Positions 57,338 through 64,000 of a stretch of DNA of 64,000 bases are shown one piece after another. The translations under genes and the position numbers were made by a program. The stretch is from Streptomyces sp. BK208 (GTDB lineage Bacteria > Actinomycetota > Actinomycetes > Streptomycetales > Streptomycetaceae): positions 62,001 through 126,000 of the forward strand of contig NZ_SOAV01000003.1 in NCBI RefSeq assembly GCF_004364245.1, written 5' to 3'. The notes below the pieces were generated by a model. It made no database searches and was not told the origin of the DNA. It worked only from the letters and a program-made list of their open reading frames with translations. Position 1 is the stretch's first letter. Each line of letters begins with the position of its first letter.

Positions 57338-57994
57338 TCAGTCCTCCCGCAGCGCCTTGGCCGCCGCGCCGTCGCCGGTCACCCCGACGCGGCCGGTCCG
57401 CACCGCTTCCCGCAGGCCGACCTCGCCGCGGCCGAGGGCCGCGCACGTCACGGCGTCCAGCACGAGCCGGGCGTCGGACGGGCCGGGGGCGGGCCCGTCG
57501 CCGTACAGGGGCTCGCCCTCCTCCTCGGCGCGGGCGCCGGCGTGCAGGTGGAACGTCCCCTCCTCCAGGCCGACCTCGACGACCCCCTCCGTCGCCCCGG
57601 CCTCCCGCAGGGCCCGCAGCAGGGGCAGCGCGAACCAGTGCGCGCGCACCGCGTCCGTCGGCCGCCGCTCCCCCAGCTCACCCGCGCCCCACGCGCCGAG
57701 CGCCTCCAGGACGGGCAGCAGTCCGCGTCCCCGCACGGTGAGTTCGTAGACGTAGGCCGCGCCGGGCGGGGGCAGCCGGCGCCGGGTCGCCAGTCCGTCG
57801 CGCTCCATGTCCTTGAGCCTCGATGCGAGCACGTCCGTACTGACCCCGGGCAGGTCGGCGTGCAGGTCGGTGTAGCGCCGGGGACCGGCGAGGAGCTCCC
57901 GGACGATCAGCAGGGTCCAGCGGTCTCCGACGGCGTCGAGCGCGCGGGCGGCGGAACAGTACTGGTCGTAGCTACGGCGAGGGCGCGGTGACAT
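57338..57994 (-). CDS. HxlR-family winged-helix regulator
   Basis: A 218-residue regulator. The first 100 residues are an HxlR helix-turn-helix, with CSAARALDAVGDRWTLLIVRE (start of domain), PRRYTDLHADLPGVSTDVLASRL in parts and YELTVRGRGLLPVLEALG. The C-terminal 110 residues are an extra domain of SCP2/sterol-carrier look (VVEVGLEEGTFHLH), common in actinobacterial HxlR proteins. ATG 57994 is preceded at seven bases by TAGACT, so it may be leaderless. It is divergent from the aminotransferase and probably controls it and itself. Confidence 0.9.
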   Translation of the reverse strand: MSPRPRRSYDQYCSAARALDAVGDRWTLLIVRELLAGPRRYTDLHADLPGVSTDVLASRLKDMERDGLATRRRLPPPGAAYVYELTVRGRGLLPVLEALGAWGAGELGERRPTDAVRAHWFALPLLRALREAGATEGVVEVGLEEGTFHLHAGARAEEEGEPLYGDGPAPGPSDARLVLDAVTCAALGRGEVGLREAVRTGRVGVTGDGAAAKALRED

Positions 57995-58015
57995 GCGACG
58001 CAGTCTAGACAAGTT

Positions 58016-58051
58016 GTTGGACTTTCCAAGCTGCTACTTGGTAAAACCAAG
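58016..58051. promoter_or_regulatory. Inverted repeats between the HxlR regulator and aminotransferase genes
   Basis: TTGGACTTTCCAA (about 58017-58029) and CTTGGTAAAACCAAG (58037-58051) are two inverted repeats with related TTGG/CCAA arms. TACTTGGTA (58035-58043) also has the TAC-N3-GTA look of HxlR operators. Candidate binding sites for the divergent regulator. Confidence 0.5.
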
Positions 58052-58081
58052 CAACACCAGATTCCGGAGGGGAAGCCGCGC

Positions 58082-59290
58082 ATGGAGTTCCGGCAGTCGA
58101 ACAAGCTCAGCGAGGTCTGTTACGAGATCCGCGGCCCGGTGATCGAGCACGCCGACGCGCTGGAGGAGGCAGGCCACAGCGTCCTGCGCCTCAACACCGG
58201 CAACCCGGCCCTCTTCGGCTTCGAGGCGCCGGAAGAGATCGTCCAGGACATGATCCGGATGCTGCCGCGGGCGCACGGCTACACGGACTCGCGCGGCGTC
58301 CTCTCCGCCCGCCGGGCCGTCGCCCAGCGCTACCAGGCGCTCGGCCTGGAGGTGGACGTGGACGACGTCTACCTGGGCAACGGCGTCTCCGAGCTGATCT
58401 CCATGGCCGTACAGGCCCTGCTGGAGGACGGTGACGAGGTGCTGATCCCCGCCCCCGACTTCCCCCTCTGGACGGCGGTGACCACCCTCGCGGGCGGCAG
58501 GGCGGTGCACTACCTCTGCGACGAGCAGGCGGAGTGGTACCCGGACCTGGCCGACATGGAGTCGAAGATCACCGACCGCACCAAGGCGGTCGTCGTCATC
58601 AACCCCAACAACCCCACCGGCGCCGTCTATCCCAAGGAGATCGTCGAGGGCATCCTCGACCTCGCCCGGCGGCACGGCCTGATGGTCCTCGCCGACGAGA
58701 TCTACGACCAGATCCTGTACGACGACGCCGTGCACCACTCGGCCGCCGCCCTCGCCCCCGACCTGGTGGTGCTGACCTTCTGCGGGCTGTCCAAGACCTA
58801 CCGGGTGGCGGGCTTCCGCTCCGGCTGGCTGGTGGTGACGGGGCCGAAGCAGCACGCGAAGGACTACCTGGAGGGCCTGACCATGCTGGCCTCCATGCGG
58901 CTGTGCGCCAACGCCCCCGCCCAGTACGCCATCCAGGCCGCGCTCGGCGGCCGGCAGTCCATCCGCGAGCTGACCGCCCCGGGCGGCCGGCTGCGCGAAC
59001 AGCGGGACGTGGCCTGGGAGAAGCTGAACGAGATCCCCGGCGTCACGTGCGTGAAGCCCAAGGGCGCGCTGTACGCGTTCCCGCGGATCGACCCGGCCGT
59101 CCACAGGATCCACGACGACGAGCGCTTCGTCCTGGACCTGCTGCTCCGCGAGAAGATCCAGGTCGTCCAGGGCACGGGCTTCAACTGGCCCTCCCCCGAC
59201 CACTTCCGCATCCTGACCCTCCCCCACGCGGACGACCTGGAGGCGGCGATCGGCCGGATCGGGCGCTTCCTGAGCGGGTACCGGCAGTAG
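58082..59290 (+). CDS. PLP-dependent aminotransferase (alanine aminotransferase, AlaA-like)
   Basis: A 402-residue class-I aminotransferase. It has LNTGNPALFGF, GYTDSRGVLSARRAV, VINPNNPTGAVY (Asn of the PLP site), LADEIYDQILYD (Asp) and the PLP Lys in CGLSKTYRVAGFRSGW. The C-terminal FRILTLP carries the carboxylate-binding Arg. The overall sequence resembles AlaA, which interconverts alanine and 2-oxoglutarate with pyruvate and glutamate. GGAGG precedes the ATG. It is divergent from an HxlR regulator. Confidence 0.92.
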   Translation: MEFRQSNKLSEVCYEIRGPVIEHADALEEAGHSVLRLNTGNPALFGFEAPEEIVQDMIRMLPRAHGYTDSRGVLSARRAVAQRYQALGLEVDVDDVYLGNGVSELISMAVQALLEDGDEVLIPAPDFPLWTAVTTLAGGRAVHYLCDEQAEWYPDLADMESKITDRTKAVVVINPNNPTGAVYPKEIVEGILDLARRHGLMVLADEIYDQILYDDAVHHSAAALAPDLVVLTFCGLSKTYRVAGFRSGWLVVTGPKQHAKDYLEGLTMLASMRLCANAPAQYAIQAALGGRQSIRELTAPGGRLREQRDVAWEKLNEIPGVTCVKPKGALYAFPRIDPAVHRIHDDERFVLDLLLREKIQVVQGTGFNWPSPDHFRILTLPHADDLEAAIGRIGRFLSGYRQ

Positions 59291-59408
59291 CCGGGGCCGC
59301 CCCGCGACCGGGGACGGCCACCCCGCGACCAAAAACCGCTCCCGCCGCGACCCGTGGGGTGTGATGGTGTGAGGGCTCACATCGACTCGACCGGAGGGAC
59401 CGCACGGC

Positions 59409-60077
59409 GTGGCCGTCATCCATCACACAACGCTGAAGCCGACCAAAGTCGAACTGCTCGCCTCCTGGCTGCCCTCCCGCCCGTGGTACCGCGGCGGCCC
59501 GGACGCAACGGAGCTGACCAGGGCCGGCGGCTTCCGGCTGGACGACCCGGACGGCGAGGTGGGAATCGAGTTCATGGTGGTCACCGACGCCTCCGGGGCC
59601 GCCTACTTCGTCCCGCTCACCTATCGCGGTGCCCCGCTCGACGAGGCCGGGCACGCGCTCGTCGGCACCATGGAGCACGGCGTACTGGGGAAGCGCTGGG
59701 TCTACGACGGCTGTCACGACCCCGTCCTGGCCGCCCAGTTGCTGGCCCTCGCGGAAGGCCGGGCGCAGGCCCAGGCCCAGAGCACCAGCGACACCCCCGA
59801 CCAGGACGTCGTCGTCGCCCGCGACGGTGCGGGCTCCCTCTTCCCGGAGTTCACGGACTTCTCGGACTTCCCGGTGACCGACGACGAGGACGGCACCGGA
59901 CTGACCGCTCCCGGCGGCGCGGTCCTGCGTCTGCACCGGGTCCTGCGGCCGGCCCCGGACGGCCCGTCCGCCGCTCCGCCGGGAGCGGCCGGCCACATCA
60001 CCGGCTCCTGGCAGGCTCCGGACGGCACCCGCGTCCGGGGCGTGTTCGCCGTCTTCCGCTCCGGCAGCCGGGCGTAG
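59409..60077 (+). CDS. Maltokinase N-terminal cap-like protein
   Basis: A 222-residue protein resembling the N-terminal cap of maltokinase, with IHHTTLKPTKVELLASWLPSRPWY (first 20 residues in this style), GFRLDDPDGEVGIEFMVV, FVPLTYRGAPL and WVYDGCHDPVLA. The kinase domain is absent. In older annotation such proteins were called 1,4-alpha-glucan branching protein by error. GTG 59409 has GGAGG eleven bases upstream. It is monocistronic. Role unknown. Confidence 0.85.
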   Translation: MAVIHHTTLKPTKVELLASWLPSRPWYRGGPDATELTRAGGFRLDDPDGEVGIEFMVVTDASGAAYFVPLTYRGAPLDEAGHALVGTMEHGVLGKRWVYDGCHDPVLAAQLLALAEGRAQAQAQSTSDTPDQDVVVARDGAGSLFPEFTDFSDFPVTDDEDGTGLTAPGGAVLRLHRVLRPAPDGPSAAPPGAAGHITGSWQAPDGTRVRGVFAVFRSGSRA

Positions 60078-60138
60078 TCCCGGGCGTCCGCGGCGGCCGC
60101 CCCACGGCCGACGCCGCAGCGGCCGTAGCCTGGGGGGT

Positions 60139-60738
60139 ATGGGTGATCTTTTTCTGGTCCGGCACGGTGAGACCGAGTGGTCGCGGTCCGGGCGGCACAC
60201 CGGGCTGACGGACGTTCCGCTGACCGAGAAGGGGCGGGAGCAGGCGCGGAGCCTGGTGCCGTTGATCCGGTCGCACCGGATCGGAGCGGCCTTCGTCAGC
60301 CCCTTCCAGCGGGCCCGGGAGACGGCCGAGCTGATCGGGCTGCACGCGGTGCGGATCGAGCCGGACCTGCACGAGTGGGACTACGGCGGCTACGAGGGGA
60401 TCACGACCGTCGAGATCCACCGGAGCCGGCCGGACTGGTTCCTGTTCACGGACGGGGTCGCGCCCGGGCCGCCGGACCACCCCGGGGAGACGCCCGAGCA
60501 GGTGGGCGAGCGGGCCGACCGGGTGCTGGCCACGGTGGAGGCGGCCTTCGCCGACACCGAGGGGTGCGTGGTGCTGGTGGCGCACGGGCACTTCCTGCGG
60601 GTGCTGACCGCCCGGCACCTGGGTCTTCCGCCCGCGCAGGGGGCGCTGTTCCAGCTGGGCACGGGCACGCTGTGCCGCCTGGGCACCGAGCACGGGCGGC
60701 CGGTGATCGCCGCCTGGAATGTCAGACCTCCGGCGTAG
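60139..60738 (+). CDS. Histidine phosphatase family protein (phosphoglycerate-mutase-like)
   Basis: A 199-residue phosphatase with the phospho-acceptor His in LVRHGETEWS, Arg in SPFQRARETAEL, Glu-containing EWDYGGYEG and the second His in VLVAHGHFLRVL. It has all catalytic residues of the family. The substrate is not evident. A TAGCCT hexamer (60126-60131) ends seven bases before the ATG, and GGGGGG also lies there, so either a leaderless or a short-leader message fits. It lies 39 bases upstream of an unknown gene. Confidence 0.92.
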   Translation: MGDLFLVRHGETEWSRSGRHTGLTDVPLTEKGREQARSLVPLIRSHRIGAAFVSPFQRARETAELIGLHAVRIEPDLHEWDYGGYEGITTVEIHRSRPDWFLFTDGVAPGPPDHPGETPEQVGERADRVLATVEAAFADTEGCVVLVAHGHFLRVLTARHLGLPPAQGALFQLGTGTLCRLGTEHGRPVIAAWNVRPPA

Positions 60739-60776
60739 CCTGCGAAGGCAGGACCGCGCACCGAAGGAGGGACGCC

Positions 60777-61424
60777 GTGGCACTGTCGCCCACCGCCGCG
60801 CAGCGGCGTGTCATCGACGCCGCCGATCCCGTCACCGGGCGCCTGAGGGGTCCGCAGACCCAGCTCGCGGCGCTGGTGAAGCGGGGGCTCGCCTTCCGTC
60901 ATCCGCGGCCCCCGCACGACCACTTCCTGACCCCGGCCGGGCACCGGATACGGGACGCGGCCGACGCGCCCGAGGAACGGGAGGCGCCGGCGCCCGCCAC
61001 CGCCCCGGCCGACGGGGGTGTGTTCGCCGCGCGGGTCGGCGGGGAGGAGACCGCCCCGGGCGCCACGGGGCCCGCCCGGCTGCGGGAGGTGCGCGGAGCC
61101 TGGCAGGGGCTGCTGGAGCTGCGCCGGATGACGCACCCCGACGGCAGCACGGACCGGCCGTGCGCCTGGGAGCGGTCGCACCTCGTGCGGGCGGCCGCGC
61201 TCGCCCTGGAGGCCGCCGGGCACCGTCCGGCGGGCCCGGGGGGCGAGGACGGGTACCGGGTGCGCGCGACGCCGCAGCCCGAGGCCGTCGCCGTCCACGG
61301 GCCGGACGGCACCGCGCTGCGGGGCTGCGCGGCGACGCTGGAGCGGGCGGGCTGGCAGGTCGGGGAGCACACCGAGCCGCGCACGCGGGCCCGTTACCTG
61401 CTGGCCTCCCCGCGGAAGGTGTGA
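60777..61424 (+). CDS. Protein of unknown function
   Basis: A 215-residue protein. The start (ALSPTAAQRRVIDAAD, then LAALVKRGLAF and LTPAGHRIRDAA) looks like a small winged-helix domain with a loop rich in His/Pro. The middle is Ala/Pro rich. A second region has REVRGAWQGLLELRRMT and VRAAALALEAAGH. The C-terminal part has HGPDGTALRGCAATLERAGW. GTG 60777 follows GAAGGAGGGACGCC, a strong ribosome-binding site. No family is recognised. It follows the phosphatase at 39 bases and may be co-transcribed. Confidence 0.75.
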   Translation: MALSPTAAQRRVIDAADPVTGRLRGPQTQLAALVKRGLAFRHPRPPHDHFLTPAGHRIRDAADAPEEREAPAPATAPADGGVFAARVGGEETAPGATGPARLREVRGAWQGLLELRRMTHPDGSTDRPCAWERSHLVRAAALALEAAGHRPAGPGGEDGYRVRATPQPEAVAVHGPDGTALRGCAATLERAGWQVGEHTEPRTRARYLLASPRKV

Positions 61425-61478
61425 CGCCCGCGTGTCAGGATCGGTCCGTCCGTCCGTGTGCGAAGAGAGGCAGCAGCC

Positions 61479-61901
61479 GTGAGCGAACCGTTCTCCGTTC
61501 CCGTGACCGTCCGCGGGTACGAGACCGACACCCAGGGCCACCTGAACCAGTCCGTGTACCTGAACTACGCGGAGCACGCCCGCTGGTCACTGCTCCAGGC
61601 GGCCGGTATCCGGCAGGCCGAGCTGGTCGCCGACGGGGTCGGGCCGGTGGCCCTGGAGACGACCATCCGGTACCGGCGGGAGCTGCTCGCCGGTGACGAG
61701 GTCACGGTGAGCTGCGCGTTCGAGTGGGGCGAGGGCAAGACCTTCCGGATCCGGCAGGTCGTCACCAAGGCCGACGGCACCGTCGCCGCCGAGATCGACG
61801 CCGTCGGCGGACTGATGGACCTGACCGAGCGCAGGCTGGTGCCGGACCCGAGGCAGCGCTTCAGGAAACTGGCGGCGGAGCCGGAGCTGTTCGGCCTGTA
61901 G
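61479..61901 (+). CDS. Acyl-CoA thioesterase (4HBT hotdog)
   Basis: A 140-residue hotdog-fold thioesterase. It has YETDTQGHLNQSVYLNYAEHARW, whose D..GH...Y...E pattern is the 4HBT active site (Asp about 17), and LETTIRYRRELLAGDEV in the second half. It hydrolyses acyl-CoA esters; chain length is unknown. GTG 61479 has AGAGG eight bases upstream; GTG 61458 would add seven residues without one. It is the last gene of a same-strand series and a strong hairpin follows. Confidence 0.9.
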   Translation: MSEPFSVPVTVRGYETDTQGHLNQSVYLNYAEHARWSLLQAAGIRQAELVADGVGPVALETTIRYRRELLAGDEVTVSCAFEWGEGKTFRIRQVVTKADGTVAAEIDAVGGLMDLTERRLVPDPRQRFRKLAAEPELFGL

Positions 61902-61923
61902 CACCGGCGCGGCCGGCACGGCG

Positions 61924-61963
61924 CCGGGGGCCGGCACCTCCGGTCAGAGGTGCCGGCCCCCGG
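61924..61963. terminator. Strong bidirectional terminator-like hairpin
   Basis: A perfect 17-base stem with a 6-base loop lies between the convergent thioesterase and permease genes. Confidence 0.88.
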
Positions 61964-61987
61964 CCCGCGGCGCGTCGCACGTGCGGG

Positions 61988-63376
61988 TCACTTCATCGCC
62001 GCGCTCCGGGACGCCTCGGTGATCTCGTCTCCCGCCTCCATCGGGTGGGTGACGTCCTCGGCGTCGCGGTCCCGGCCGCCGATGTGGTTGAAGACCAGGT
62101 TGAGCAGGACGGCGGCCACGCAGCCGGTCGAGATGCCGGAGTCGAGGATGATCCGCGCGTTCTCCGGGAACGAGTGGTAGAAGTCCGGCGCCGCGATCGG
62201 GATGATGCCGACGGCCAGGGAGACCGCCACGATCAGGACGTTGTTGTCCTTGTCCAGGCTCGCCCTGACCAGGGTCTGGATGCCGCTGGCCGCGACCGAG
62301 CCGAAGAGGACGACGCCGGCGCCGCCGAGGACCGGGCGGGGGACGACGGCGATGAGCGAGGCGGCCATCGGGCACAGGCCCATCAGGACCAGGAAGCCGC
62401 CGCCCGCTGCGACGACGTAGCGGCTGCGGATCTTCGTCATCGCGACCAGGCCGATGTTCTGGGCGAAGGCGCTGCACATGAAGCCGTTGAAGAACGGGCT
62501 GAGGGCGGAGCCGAGGGTGTCGGCGCGCAGGCCGGCCGCGATGGTCTTCTCGTCGGCCGGGCGCTCCACGATCTCGCCGAGGGCGAGCATGTCGGCCGTG
62601 GACTCGGTCATCGAGACCACCATCACCACGCACATCGACAGGATCGCGGCGACCTGGAACTGCGGGGCGCCGAAGTGGAACGGCGTGGGGAAGCCGACGA
62701 CGTCCGCGTCCGCGACCGGGCCGAAGTCCGTGACGCCGAACGGGATGGCGATGAGCGTGCCCGCGACCAGGCCGAGCAGTACGGCGATCTGCTTGACGAA
62801 GCCGCGGGTGAAGCGGCGCAGCAGCAGGACGATGAGGAGGGTGATGGCGGCCAGGCCCAGGTTGGTCCCCGAGCCGTAGTCGTCCGCCGTCGGGGCGGGA
62901 CCCTGCGCCCACCCGAAGGCGACGGGCAGCAGGGATATGCCGATCAGGGTGATGACGGTGCCGGTGACGACCGGCGGGAAGAAGCGGATCGCCTTGCAGA
63001 AGACGGGGGCGGCGAGGAAGCCGAGGAGTCCGGCGACGATGACCGCGCCGAAGATGATCGGCAGCGCGTCGGACTTGTCGTCGGTGGAGGCGACGACCGC
63101 CGTCATGGGGGCGACGCCGGCGAAGGTGACGCCGTTGACGAAGGGCAGCCGGGCGCCGATCTTCCAGATGCCGAGCGTCTGGAGGAAGGTGGCGAGGCCG
63201 GCGGTGAACAGGCAGGCACCGGTGAGGAAGGTCAGCTCGGTGGCGCTCAGGCCGATGGCCGCGCCGACGATCAGGGGCGGGGCGACGACCCCGGCGTACA
63301 TGGCGGCCACGTGTTGCAGGCCGGTCGTCGCCATCTTCAGTGGCGGGAGTTTCTCGTCTACAGGGTGGTCGGCCAC
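61988..63376 (-). CDS. Nucleobase:cation symporter-2, xanthine/urate permease
   Basis: A 462-residue carrier of the NCS2/NAT family with about 12-14 helices. It has the N-terminal LQHVAAMYAGVVAPPLIVG, VNGVTFAGVAP, the substrate-loop Glu in MTESTADMLALGE and the NAT signature region SAFAQNIGLVAMTK. The TESTADMLALGE variant is typical of purine (xanthine/urate) rather than uracil carriers. It is followed upstream by a purine-type amidohydrolase gene in the same direction. GTG 63376 has GGAGG nine bases upstream. It brings in the substrate of the purine-to-allantoin route. Confidence 0.9.
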   Translation of the reverse strand: MADHPVDEKLPPLKMATTGLQHVAAMYAGVVAPPLIVGAAIGLSATELTFLTGACLFTAGLATFLQTLGIWKIGARLPFVNGVTFAGVAPMTAVVASTDDKSDALPIIFGAVIVAGLLGFLAAPVFCKAIRFFPPVVTGTVITLIGISLLPVAFGWAQGPAPTADDYGSGTNLGLAAITLLIVLLLRRFTRGFVKQIAVLLGLVAGTLIAIPFGVTDFGPVADADVVGFPTPFHFGAPQFQVAAILSMCVVMVVSMTESTADMLALGEIVERPADEKTIAAGLRADTLGSALSPFFNGFMCSAFAQNIGLVAMTKIRSRYVVAAGGGFLVLMGLCPMAASLIAVVPRPVLGGAGVVLFGSVAASGIQTLVRASLDKDNNVLIVAVSLAVGIIPIAAPDFYHSFPENARIILDSGISTGCVAAVLLNLVFNHIGGRDRDAEDVTHPMEAGDEITEASRSAAMK

Positions 63377-63459
63377 GGCGGCGTTCCTCCGGTCGGTTAC
63401 ACGTCGGCTCTGACGCGGGTGTCTTGGAGGTGGTGCGGGTGCTGGTCATGGGGGCACCT

Positions 63460-63625
63460 CACGCTCGAGCGGAGCCGAGCGTGGGGGGAGGGACCGGGAC
63501 GGACCGTTCGGGGAAACGGGAGACCTATCCGGGGCGTGCGCACAGGGGCGCACGCCCCGGAGTCGGTCGCCGTGGACCCCGCTCGGGTCCACGGCTACCG
63601 GCCGGGAGCCGTCCCTCCTGGCCGG
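63460..63625 (-). other. Series of four hairpins between the amidohydrolase and permease genes
   Basis: Four stem-loops stand in the 278-base gap: 63598-63625 (bulged), 63570-63594 (10-base stem), 63529-63560 (13-base perfect stem) and 63460-63483 (8-base stem). They lie past the amidohydrolase stop and before the permease GTG. The first three look like tandem terminators; the fourth sits in the permease leader. No promoter is clear. Confidence 0.7.
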
Positions 63626-63654
63626 AGATCAAAGGGTGTTCTGCCGTACGGCGT

Positions 63655-64000
63655 TCAGCCCCGTGCGGTGAGCTGCGCCAGGCGTCGCGCCTCGTCCCGG
63701 GTGGAGCGGGCGACGGCGTCCTCGTCGACGGTGAGCAGCCTGCCGTCCTCGACGATCCGGCGGCCGTTCACGAACGACGCCGTGACCGGGGCCGCGGCGC
63801 CGAAGACCAGCGCGGTCACCGGGTCGGCGATCGAGGAGTGCGCCAGGGTGTCCATCCGCCACAGCACCAGGTCGGCGAGCTTGCCCGCCTCCAGGGAGCC
63901 GGTCTCGGCGGCCCGGCCGAGGACCCGGGCGCCTCCGTGGGTGCCCAGGCGCAGCGCCTTGCGGGCGTCGAGCGCGGCCTCGCGGTGGGCGCCGAGCCGG
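63655..64000 (-). CDS. Purine-type amidohydrolase, C-terminal part (8-oxoguanine/guanine deaminase-like)
   Basis: The gene enters from the right edge; 114 codons are visible. They encode the C-terminal barrel end and the composite beta domain, with ARKALRLGTHGGARVLGR, ETGSLEAGKLADLVLW, DPVTALVFGAAAPVTASFVNG and a final VARSTRDEARRLAQL. The GTxGGAxxLG and EAGKxADLVL pattern is usual for 8-oxoguanine and related deaminases. The metal-binding part is outside the window, so the substrate is inferred from the permease next to it. It stops 278 bases before the permease gene. Confidence 0.85.
   Translation of the reverse strand, partial: RLGAHREAALDARKALRLGTHGGARVLGRAAETGSLEAGKLADLVLWRMDTLAHSSIADPVTALVFGAAAPVTASFVNGRRIVEDGRLLTVDEDAVARSTRDEARRLAQLTARG

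Noticed and set aside
63377..63449. Possible earlier start at ATG 63449 before the permease
   Set aside because: That ATG is in a different frame from the permease and continues as a shadow frame.

Overview
The window is high-GC actinobacterial chromosome, almost certainly Streptomyces. The evidence is strong G/C bias at third codon positions, many GTG and TTG starts, ATGA and GTGA stop-start overlaps, several apparently leaderless genes, an XRE-DUF397 pair, Tat and lipoprotein signals, and the grouping of allantoicase, allantoinase, an IclR regulator and malate synthase. From memory that last grouping resembles the S. coelicolor group; no alignment was run. No integrase, transposase, rRNA, tRNA or CRISPR array was seen, so this reads as ordinary arm-proximal chromosome carrying many catabolic operons.

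Layout. 1-360: start of a ferredoxin-like gene under a cobalamin riboswitch (minus). 658-3986: three-gene signalling operon (REC-SpoIIE phosphatase, CHASE3-type sensor kinase, stand-alone receiver). 4111-7531: DUF6215-like membrane protein, an enolase-superfamily pseudogene, and an ABC exporter. 7647-12450: five-gene operon that fits 4-hydroxyproline catabolism (two FAD subunits and one 2Fe-2S subunit of a dehydrogenase, a DHDPS-family deaminase, an epimerase). 12690-18457: SWIM protein overlapping a SNF2 ATPase. 18560-25363: sugar ABC importer, ROK kinase and membrane protein, GntR regulator, and a divergent Gfo/Idh/MocA dehydrogenase, with three matching operator-like repeats. 25357-28384: DUF2617, DUF4247, DUF350 and a membrane aminopropyltransferase-like protein. 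28532-30544: NarL-type two-component system. 30932-32279: RNase Sa-like secreted ribonuclease and an SDR.

32355-38911: allantoin and glyoxylate block (allantoicase, allantoinase, IclR regulator, MocA-like nucleotidyltransferase, malate synthase) with shared inverted repeats at the promoters. Allantoin degradation ends in glyoxylate, which malate synthase consumes. 38992-42134: HipA-like kinase, ATPase-fold protein, XRE-DUF397-PPOX operon. 42223-50671: mannan utilisation. A secreted GH5 mannanase with CBM10 cuts the polymer, a two-permease ABC importer (ATPase encoded elsewhere) takes up the oligomers, and a GH2 beta-mannosidase finishes them. A LacI regulator overlaps the mannosidase gene and a shared palindrome marks the promoters. 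50718-57186: Tat-exported intradiol dioxygenase-like protein, two divergent NIS siderophore synthetases, and a VWA/membrane-protein pair. 57338-61901: HxlR regulator with a divergent aminotransferase, maltokinase-cap protein, phosphoglycerate-mutase-like phosphatase, an unknown protein and a thioesterase. 61988-64000: xanthine/urate permease and the C-terminal part of a purine-type amidohydrolase, which links back to the allantoin block as one purine-salvage theme.

The most interesting items are the tightly coupled uncharacterised gene sets (SWIM/SNF2, DUF2617-DUF4247-DUF350-aminopropyltransferase, VWA pair, divergent NIS synthetases with a tiny membrane ORF) and the three regulon-like operator families that can be read directly from the DNA.
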